60,460 bases of DNA from Myxococcales bacterium (GTDB taxonomy: Bacteria; Myxococcota_A; UBA9042): assembly GCA_009692425.1 (NCBI GenBank), contig SHZF01000021.1, forward strand, positions 1 through 60,460, given 5' to 3'. The position numbers and the translations under genes were made by a program. The notes under the pieces are model-generated. The model made no database searches. It was not told the origin of the DNA and saw only the letters and a list, made by a program, of their open reading frames with translations. Of the stretch, positions 35,470 through 42,337 are shown piece by piece; position 1 is the first letter of the stretch; every line of letters begins with the position of its first letter.

Positions 35470-37292
35470 CGTCTGCGCCAGCCCAGCGGGGCTTCGCCGA
35501 CTGGCAACTTGCGGCGCGGTTCTGGCCGTACGTCCGCCCCGATGCGGGTTGGGTCGCGCTGGGCGTGGCGGTCGTGCCGATCATGTCGGTGGCGGGTCTC
35601 TTGCAGCCGTGGCTCATCATGGCCGCGATCGATGGACCAATCGCGCGCGCCCTCGCGCACCAGCCCGAGCCGACAGCGAGCTGGTCGACCTCGTCGTGGA
35701 GCCTGGGCGCGATCGCAGGCGCGTTTCTGGGCGCCGTGATCGCCGAATATGGTACGCGCAGCCTGCAGCATTGGGCCTTGCAGAAGGCGGGGTTCGCGAG
35801 CCTGCAGCGACTGCGGCGCGGCGTGTTCGGGCACGTGATCAAGCAGGGCGCCGCGTTCTTCGACGAGCGCGCATCGGGCAACCTGCTCTCGCGGACGACC
35901 ACCGACGTCGAGGCGCTCGGTGAAGTGCTGACTTTTGGCATTGTGGGCATCGTCGGCGACGTCGTCGACATCCTCGCGATCGTGGCCGCCATGGTGCTGC
36001 TCGACCTTGAACTGACGCTGGTGACCGCGCTGGCTGCGCCCGTCGTCATCGGCGTCGTGCAGTTGTTCCGGCTGCGGCTGAGGTTCCACTCGACGAACAT
36101 CCGCAAATCGATGGCGGCAGCGTCCGGGCACTTCCAGGAAGCGCTGGCCGGCGCCCGCATCGTCCAACTGCACGGGCGCGAACAAGCGACCGTCGAGGAG
36201 TACCAGGCGCTGAACTTCAAGTACCTCGACGCATTCCGGCGCTCCAACGTCTACGACGCGGCGCTCTACGCGATCATGGACGGCGTCGCATCGCTGTGCA
36301 TCGCGCTGCTCATCTGGTGGGGCGGTGCGCGTGCGCTGGCGGGTACGGTAACGTTGGGGTTGCTGGTAGCGTTCATCCAGTACATTCAGCGCGTCTTCGT
36401 ACCGGTGCGCGAACTGTCCGGCAAGGTCGCCACGATCGAGCGCGCTCTCGCCGCGTTGGAGCGTATTTTCGGTCTGTTCGATGTCGATCGATCGCTGCCT
36501 TCGGGAAGCCACGCTCCGGCCCACGTCGCCGGGCGGGTCGACGTCCAGGGTCTCGATTTTTCCTACGACGGTCGCCAGACCGTACTCGAAGGCATCACGT
36601 TGGCCGTGGCGCCTGGCGAGGTGCTCGCGCTCGTCGGGCCGACCGGCTCGGGCAAGTCCTCGCTGACCCGGTTGTTGACACGCATGTACGAGCCACCGCC
36701 CGCGACGGTGCGGCTCGACGGCGTGCCGGTCGAACAGTGGCAGACGCGGGCGCTGCGCCGGGCGATCGGCGTCGTCCCGCAAGACGTCGTCTTGTTCTCG
36801 GGCACGCTGGCCGATAACGTGGCGCTCGGCAACCCGGCCGTCACGCGCGACCGCATCGAACGCGCGCTGCGCGAGGCACGGTTGCAACTCGTGGTCGATC
36901 GGCTGGGCGGACTCGACGCGCGCGTGGCCGAAGCGGGCGCCAACCTGTCGGCAGGCGAGCGGCAGTTGTTGTCGATCGCGCGCGTTCTCGCCCTTGACCC
37001 ACGCGTGGTGGTGTTCGACGAAGCGACCGCCAACATCGACAGCGAGACGGAGCAGGCGCTGCAGGAAGCGATCGCTGCCGTCTTGCGTGGCCGCACCGCA
37101 ATCGTGGTGGCGCACCGGCTGTCGACGATTCGCCGGGCCGACCGCATCGCCGTGCTCGAACGCGGCCGCGTCGTCGAAATTGGCAACCATTCAGAACTGA
37201 TGAGGAACAACGGCCTGTACGCCCGCCTCGTCGATGCTGCTGCGCGCCAGGCAACAGTGGCAGGCGCCGCGCTGCGGCTGGCACCCGTATGA
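35457..37292 (+). CDS. ABC exporter, fused membrane and ATPase domains (MsbA/ABCB type)
   Basis: A 611-aa half-transporter that should work as a dimer in the inner membrane. The N-terminal ~310 residues contain the six membrane spans of a type IV exporter. The nucleotide-binding domain has Walker A (GPTGSGKSS, near residue 395), the Q-loop, the signature LSAGERQ (near 497), Walker B (VVVFDEATANID, near 517) and the H-loop (VVAHRLS). The start is uncertain: GTG at 35457 or TTG at 35454, both inside the end of the previous gene with an AGAAG-type Shine-Dalgarno. The substrate could be lipid, peptide or drug; sequence alone does not say. hisS follows 22 bp downstream. Confidence 0.92.
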   Translation: MAVLTSAPAQRGFADWQLAARFWPYVRPDAGWVALGVAVVPIMSVAGLLQPWLIMAAIDGPIARALAHQPEPTASWSTSSWSLGAIAGAFLGAVIAEYGTRSLQHWALQKAGFASLQRLRRGVFGHVIKQGAAFFDERASGNLLSRTTTDVEALGEVLTFGIVGIVGDVVDILAIVAAMVLLDLELTLVTALAAPVVIGVVQLFRLRLRFHSTNIRKSMAAASGHFQEALAGARIVQLHGREQATVEEYQALNFKYLDAFRRSNVYDAALYAIMDGVASLCIALLIWWGGARALAGTVTLGLLVAFIQYIQRVFVPVRELSGKVATIERALAALERIFGLFDVDRSLPSGSHAPAHVAGRVDVQGLDFSYDGRQTVLEGITLAVAPGEVLALVGPTGSGKSSLTRLLTRMYEPPPATVRLDGVPVEQWQTRALRRAIGVVPQDVVLFSGTLADNVALGNPAVTRDRIERALREARLQLVVDRLGGLDARVAEAGANLSAGERQLLSIARVLALDPRVVVFDEATANIDSETEQALQEAIAAVLRGRTAIVVAHRLSTIRRADRIAVLERGRVVEIGNHSELMRNNGLYARLVDAAARQATVAGAALRLAPV

Positions 37293-37314
37293 CGTGCGGG
37301 CCGCGAGGAACAGA

Positions 37315-38637
37315 ATGGAACCCAGGACGCTCAAAGGTTTTCGCGACTACTTGCCGGCCATCGAGGCTCCCCGCAAGGCAATGATCCGCGCAATCGAGGC
37401 GACTTTCGAGTGCCACGGGTTCGTGCCGCTGCAGACGCCGGCGCTGGAGTACCTGGAGACGCTGGCAGGCAAGTATGGCGACGAAGGGGACAAACTCTTG
37501 TATCGCTTCGCGGATCACGGCGCCCGTGACGTCGCGTTGCGCTACGATCTGACGGTGCCGCTCGCTCGCGTCGTGGCGCAGCACCGCGGCGAACTCCAGT
37601 TGCCGTTGCGGCGCTACCAGGTGGCGCCGGTATGGCGCGCCGACAAACCACAGCGCGGCCGGTTCCGCGAGTTCGTGCAGTGTGATGCCGACATTGCCGG
37701 CGTGGACTCGGCGATCGCCGACGCCGAAGTGTTGTGCGCAGGCCTGGCCGTGCTCGACGCGCTCCACATCGATGGCGCACGCCTGCACCTGAATCACCGC
37801 GGCGTGCTTTTCGGGCTGCTGCGCACAGCCGGCGTCGCCGACCTGGCGCTCCAACTGGCGAGCATTCGCGCCATCGACAAGCTCGACAAGATTCCGGCCC
37901 ACGCCGTGCGGGCCGAAATGGTCGGTCACGGCGTGCCGGACGAGGTGGCGGGGGCCGTGCTGGCGCGCTTCACAACGGAGCGACCGGCCCTCGAAGGACT
38001 CGACGCCGCCCTGTCCACTGCCTCAGACGCCGCGACGTTCGAGGCCGTCGCGCGGTTGCGGCGCGTGGTCGAACTGGTGACCGCGGCGGGGCATGGCGAC
38101 CGCATCGTGTTCGACCCTACGATCGCGCGCGGCCTCGATTACTACACGGGCTTGATCTACGAGACGCGACTGACCGACGCGCGCGTTGCAGGCATCGGCG
38201 CCGTGATGTCGGGCGGCCGCTATGACGGGCTGATCGGGCTTTTCTGCAAGGACGCGATCCCGGCCGTCGGCATCAGCCTGGGTCTCGACCGCCTGCTCGC
38301 CGCGCTCGTCGAACTCGGCCTGGCCGCCGATGGCGACGCCCGCGTGCCTGTCTATGTCACGGTTTTCGACCCCAGCACGGCGCAGGCGGCGTTGGGGCTT
38401 GCGGGCCGGTTGCGTGCGGCTGGGCTGCGAGCCGAGGTCGATGCCGTGGGGGGCAAACTCGGCAAGCAACTGGAGCGGGCCTCGAAACGCGGGGCTCGGG
38501 TGGCGGCGATCGTCGGTCCCGAAGAAGTCGCTGCGCAAACGGTGGTCCTCAAGGACTTGCGCCGCGGCGTCCAGGAGCGGTTCGCACTCGAAACCGTCAC
38601 TCAGGCGACTCGGGAGTGGATTGAGAGGCCAGACTGA
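37315..38637 (+). CDS. hisS: histidyl-tRNA synthetase
   Basis: Class II synthetase that charges tRNA-His. The start MEPRTLKGFRDYLP at 37315 follows GAGGAA. Length is 440 aa, typical (E. coli 424). Motif 1 lies near the KGFRDYLP opening and motif 2 at YQVAPVWRADKPQRGRFREF. The family-specific histidine motif is RGLDYYTGLIYE and motif 3 includes the GGRYDGLIG and GISLGLDRL segments. The C-terminal anticodon-binding domain (VYVTVFDPSTAQAALGLAGRLR) is complete. A 303-bp noncoding stretch follows. Confidence 0.96.
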   Translation: MEPRTLKGFRDYLPAIEAPRKAMIRAIEATFECHGFVPLQTPALEYLETLAGKYGDEGDKLLYRFADHGARDVALRYDLTVPLARVVAQHRGELQLPLRRYQVAPVWRADKPQRGRFREFVQCDADIAGVDSAIADAEVLCAGLAVLDALHIDGARLHLNHRGVLFGLLRTAGVADLALQLASIRAIDKLDKIPAHAVRAEMVGHGVPDEVAGAVLARFTTERPALEGLDAALSTASDAATFEAVARLRRVVELVTAAGHGDRIVFDPTIARGLDYYTGLIYETRLTDARVAGIGAVMSGGRYDGLIGLFCKDAIPAVGISLGLDRLLAALVELGLAADGDARVPVYVTVFDPSTAQAALGLAGRLRAAGLRAEVDAVGGKLGKQLERASKRGARVAAIVGPEEVAAQTVVLKDLRRGVQERFALETVTQATREWIERPD

Positions 38638-38802
38638 CGTGTTTCGTCACGATCAGGTGACGTGTTGCGTCGATCCTGACAGTCCGTGTCACGGGTCCGA
38701 GACACCAAGGCGTCAAAAAACTATTGTGATAGCAACATGTTGACGTTTTGTTCCAGGTTGGCATCGGTTGTGCATGGCTTCCAAGTGGGGGATCACTTCG
38801 AG

Positions 38803-38872
38803 CCCTCCGCTGAAACGACTGAGCAGGTACGGGGCGCAAGCCCACGACCACCTCAGATGGAGAAGCGGAGGG
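38803..38872. other. strongly structured intergenic element between hisS and the TPR lipoprotein gene
   Basis: The 303-bp gap 38638-38940 is lower in GC than its surroundings and holds a nested palindrome. The outer stem CCCTCCGCT (38803-38811) pairs perfectly with AGCGGAGGG (38864-38872). Inside are CTGAG/CTCAG and GGT/ACC stems separated by a symmetric CA/AC loop, capped by GGGC-GCAA-GCCC (38832-38843), a GNRA tetraloop hairpin. A second hairpin AAGTG/CACTT (38783-38798) precedes it. On the plus strand two T-runs follow, so it could terminate hisS or regulate the next gene. On the minus strand the tract ends in TTTTTT near 38715. Its function is unknown. Confidence 0.6.
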
Positions 38873-38940
38873 TTCGGAGTTTTTGGGCTGTTTTTTCTGG
38901 GCCAGTCGACCCGCGGGCGCCGGCCGGGCTGACTTGGCGC

Positions 38941-40242
38941 GTGGCGCACCCCCCCCACCGTACTCCCGTCGATCGTCGTCCGCGTGGCGCAGACCGAGCG
39001 CTGCAATCGGCAGTGCTGGTCCGTGTGCTGGTCCGTGTGCTGGCCCCCGTCCTGGTCGGCGCGACCGTGCTGGCGGGGCCTGCGGCCTGTGGCGCAGCGC
39101 GCCCTCACGTCGTCGAACTCGACCCCATCGAACTGAAGGCGGACCGCAGCGGGACCCAACTTCTTGTATACGTGCGAGATTTCTCGCAGTTGGTCGAGGA
39201 GGCGGGCGCGAAGATGGCTGCCGGCGAATCGGCCGAGGCGGCGCGGCTCTACGACCTCGCCGTGGCCGAGTTTCCCGACCGGCCCGGGGTGTACGCGGTG
39301 CGCTACAACGCCGGCCTGTGCTGGCTGAAGGTCGGTCGGCCCGATCTGGCGGCCGACCGGTTCGCCGACGCCATGCAGCGCGCGGCTGGGACGCGCCATG
39401 CCCGCGACGCGCTGTTCCTGTACGCCGAGGCCCTTGACGCCGCCGAGCGTCCTGCCGATGCGGCGCGCGTCTACCGCGGCGCGCTCGACGATCCGGGCGT
39501 GCAGGCGTCGATCGGCGGTCCGCTCGGCTTGCTCGACGAACTGGAGGCAACGGCACGGGCCGGGATCGCGTTCCGGCGCGCCCAAGACAGCGCGCGGGCC
39601 GACGAAGCCTTCAAGCGGGTGGAGCGGCTCTACCAGGACCACCGCGACGTGCAACTCGTGGCCGAGAGCGAGTGGGTGGCGCGCGCCTTGTACGAGCGCG
39701 GGGAAATCTACCGGGAACTGTTCGCCGGCATCCGCTTCAAGCTCCCGATCGAGCGGATGAAGCGCGATCTTGAAGACAAGGCGAACCTGTTTCTGAAGGC
39801 CGAATCGGCGTATTTCCACGGCGTGCGGTTGCACCACCGCACCTGGTCGATCGCGGCGGGCTACGAGATCGGCAACTTGTATCAGCGCCTTATCGAGGAC
39901 ATCGAGACGGCCGAAGTTCCCGACGAGGTGACCGGCACGCTCGTCGACGAGTACCGCGACGAGCTGTGGAACCACACCGAAGGACCGGCGAAACGCGCGC
40001 TCATCATCTATCGGAAGAACATCGACCTGTGCAAGCAGTTGGGCGAGGCGTCGAGCGATTGGGCGGCGCGCTCCGAGGCCGGACTGCGCCGGATGGAGGA
40101 ACTGATCGAGACCGCGACGGAACGGCGGGCGCGGCTCATCCAGGATCGTGCGACGGCGGCCGGTGTTGCGCCGACGCCCGCTTCGGGCAACCCTACGACG
40201 GCAGCACCCGGACCGCTCGGCAAGGGTCGCCGCAGGAAGTAG
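38941..40242 (+). CDS. TPR-containing lipoprotein-like protein
   Basis: An exported tetratricopeptide protein of about 433 aa. The start is uncertain: I use the GTG at 38941, though the frame is open from 38686 and other GTGs (39013-39037) lie closer to the hydrophobic core. A signal region (VLVRVLVRVLAPVLVGATVLAGPAAC) ends at a Cys that may be lipidated, although the lipobox is imperfect. TPR-like helical pairs follow, for example GESAEAARLYDLAVAEFP, RYNAGLCWLKVGRPDLAADRF and LFLYAEALDAAERPADAARVY. Such proteins scaffold envelope complexes. It lies 7 bp upstream of the ureohydrolase gene, so the two are probably co-transcribed. No partner is evident. Confidence 0.7.
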   Translation: MAHPPHRTPVDRRPRGADRALQSAVLVRVLVRVLAPVLVGATVLAGPAACGAARPHVVELDPIELKADRSGTQLLVYVRDFSQLVEEAGAKMAAGESAEAARLYDLAVAEFPDRPGVYAVRYNAGLCWLKVGRPDLAADRFADAMQRAAGTRHARDALFLYAEALDAAERPADAARVYRGALDDPGVQASIGGPLGLLDELEATARAGIAFRRAQDSARADEAFKRVERLYQDHRDVQLVAESEWVARALYERGEIYRELFAGIRFKLPIERMKRDLEDKANLFLKAESAYFHGVRLHHRTWSIAAGYEIGNLYQRLIEDIETAEVPDEVTGTLVDEYRDELWNHTEGPAKRALIIYRKNIDLCKQLGEASSDWAARSEAGLRRMEELIETATERRARLIQDRATAAGVAPTPASGNPTTAAPGPLGKGRRRK

Positions 40243-40249
40243 CACTGCC

Positions 40250-41236
40250 ATGGCCGACACGCTCCGCTTCGTTCGCGCCGACACGACGCAGCCACCCAAC
40301 AAGGGCCGCCGTGACGACCCCCGCATGGCCGGGCGGATCGTCGCGCTCGATGCCGTCGTGGAGCCCGATCGGGTCATCGCAGTGCTGCTCGGTGTGGCCG
40401 ACGACCGCGGCGTGCACCTCAACGGTGGGCGGCTGGGCGCGAGCGATGGACCCCAGCGGTTTCGCGACGCGTTCGGGCGACTGCCGGCGCCGCCGGATTT
40501 CGGTCCGGGTACCGTGCTCTCGGCCGGCGACCTGATGCCTGCAGACCACACCGGCGAAACCCACGAGCGACTCGCCGAAGTGGTCGCGGTGCTGCGGCAG
40601 CGTTTTGCACGCGCCCGGTTCGTCGTTGTCGGCGGCGGCCACGACCATGCGTACGGCGAACTCTGCGGCCTGGCGCGCTGGCTGGGCGCGCGCAATCCCC
40701 ACGGGCGGCTGGCCGCCGTCAACGTCGACGCCCATGCCGACGTGCGCCCGCACACCGGCGAGCCGCACTCCGGCACGCCTTTTCGCCGCCTCCTGACCGA
40801 CGCGTCGGCCCGCCTGTACGGCGAATCGCTGTGCCAATGGGGCCTGCAGCGCTCGGCGAATGCGCTCGCACACCTGCAGTTCCTGCAAGCGCAGGGTGTG
40901 CGCACCGTGATGTGGGACGAGATTCCGGACGGCGACCGCGCGGCCGGCGATCAGTTGACCGCGATCCTCCACGGGTTTGCCCACACGCACGCCGTGGTCG
41001 CGCTGTCGGTCGATCTTGATGGCTTTCCGCACGCAGCGTCGCCCGGCGTCAGCGCGCCCTCGCCGCTCGGGGTGCCGCCGGGAGCGGTCGTGCGCGCGGC
41101 GGCGGCGTTGGGGCAGTTCGAGCCGCACGCATCGCAACTGGGCATCTACGAGTTGAACCCGCGGTTCGACCAGGACGGGATGTCGGCGCGGCTGGCGGCG
41201 CGCATCGCGTGGAGCTACGTCACGGGGCTTGTTTGA
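40250..41236 (+). CDS. ureohydrolase family enzyme, probably formimidoylglutamase-like
   Basis: A manganese-dependent arginase/agmatinase-fold hydrolase of 328 aa. The ATG at 40250 follows AGGAAG. Metal ligands are visible as GGGHDHAYGE (His, near residue 128), NVDAHADVRP (Asp-His-Asp, near 162) and SVDLDGF (Asp-Asp, near 257). The phrases HSGTPFRRLL and SPGVSAPSPLG are more like HutG than agmatinase. HutG splits N-formimino-L-glutamate to glutamate and formamide in histidine degradation. No other hut gene is in the window, so the substrate is unproven. It converges on hemB with a 30-bp gap. Confidence 0.75.
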   Translation: MADTLRFVRADTTQPPNKGRRDDPRMAGRIVALDAVVEPDRVIAVLLGVADDRGVHLNGGRLGASDGPQRFRDAFGRLPAPPDFGPGTVLSAGDLMPADHTGETHERLAEVVAVLRQRFARARFVVVGGGHDHAYGELCGLARWLGARNPHGRLAAVNVDAHADVRPHTGEPHSGTPFRRLLTDASARLYGESLCQWGLQRSANALAHLQFLQAQGVRTVMWDEIPDGDRAAGDQLTAILHGFAHTHAVVALSVDLDGFPHAASPGVSAPSPLGVPPGAVVRAAAALGQFEPHASQLGIYELNPRFDQDGMSARLAARIAWSYVTGLV

Positions 41237-41266
41237 GTCACTGGGCCTGCCTGCATACCCGCGCCG

Positions 41267-42247
41267 TCAGCCTTGGCGCAGCCACCGCGCGGCCGACCGC
41301 GCAAAATACGACAGGATCACGTCGGCGCCAGCCCGCCGGATCGCCAGCAGCGACTCCAACACGCTGCGCCGCTCGTCGAGCCACCCGTTGGCGGCGGCCG
41401 CCTTCAGCATCGCGTATTCGCCGGACACCTGGTACGCCGCCACCGGCAAGGTCGTCGCCGCCCGCACCGCCGCAATCACGTCGAGGTACGCGCCGGCCGG
41501 CTTGACCATCACGATGTCGGCTCCTTCGGCCTCGTCGAGCGCAACTTCGCGCAGGGCTTCGCGCCGGTTGGCGGGGTCCATCTGGTAGGTCTTCTTGTCG
41601 CCGAAGCGCGGTGCGGAATCGAGCGCGTCGCGAAAAGGCCCATAGAACGCCGACGCATACTTCGCGGTGTAGGCGAGGATCGAGACTTCCGTGAAGCCAG
41701 CGCCGTCGAGCGCGCGGCGCACGGCACCCACGCGGCCGTCCATCATGTCAGACGGTGCGACGATGTCGGCTCCGGCGCGGGCCTGGCAGAGCGCCTGGCG
41801 GCACAGGGCAGCGACCGTTTCGTCGTTGACGATGCGGCCGTCGCGCACGATGCCGTCGTGACCGTCGCAACTGTAGGGGTCGAGCGCCACGTCGGTGACG
41901 ACGGCCAAATCGGGAAAGCGCTGCTTGAGAGCGCGGATCGCACGCGGCACCAGGCCGTCCTCGTTCCAGGCCTCGGCGCCGTCGGACGTCTTGAGTTCCT
42001 CGGCCACGGCGGGAAACACCACGATCGCTCGCACGCCATCGTGCAATGCGCCCTCGGCCTCGCGCAGCAGACCGTCCAGATCGAGGCGCTCGCAGCCCGG
42101 CATCGATGGGATCGGCACACAGCCACGCCCGGAATGCAGGAACACGGGCAGGATGAAGCGATCCGGCGCCAGTTCGGCCTCGCGAACAAAAGCGCGCACC
42201 AGCGCAGACTTGCGGTTGCGGCGCGGACGAATCGGCAGGTCAAGCAT
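41267..42247 (-). CDS. hemB: delta-aminolevulinic acid dehydratase (porphobilinogen synthase)
   Basis: Condenses two 5-aminolevulinate molecules to porphobilinogen in heme synthesis. The start MLDLPIRPRRNRKS at 42247 has GAGG upstream and gives 326 aa, the family length. The two active-site lysines lie in YTAKYASAFYGPFRDA and MVKPAGAYLD. The metal loop reads DVALDPYSCDGHDGI: mostly the Asp-rich magnesium form but with one Cys. It is 90 bp downstream of the Cys-rich lipoprotein gene on the same strand. Confidence 0.96.
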   Translation of the reverse strand: MLDLPIRPRRNRKSALVRAFVREAELAPDRFILPVFLHSGRGCVPIPSMPGCERLDLDGLLREAEGALHDGVRAIVVFPAVAEELKTSDGAEAWNEDGLVPRAIRALKQRFPDLAVVTDVALDPYSCDGHDGIVRDGRIVNDETVAALCRQALCQARAGADIVAPSDMMDGRVGAVRRALDGAGFTEVSILAYTAKYASAFYGPFRDALDSAPRFGDKKTYQMDPANRREALREVALDEAEGADIVMVKPAGAYLDVIAAVRAATTLPVAAYQVSGEYAMLKAAAANGWLDERRSVLESLLAIRRAGADVILSYFARSAARWLRQG

Positions 42248-42337
42248 GACGGCCTCGGCAAGGCTCCGCACTGGGGAATCCGACCGCTTCTGCCCGCAGA
42301 CTGTGCCGACAACCACAGCGGCTGCGGTCAAAAGCAC

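Noticed and set aside
38713-40905. Minus-strand 730-codon frame opposite the TPR lipoprotein and ureohydrolase
   Set aside because: It overlaps two well-supported plus-strand genes and has an Arg/Ser/Pro-rich, domain-free product.
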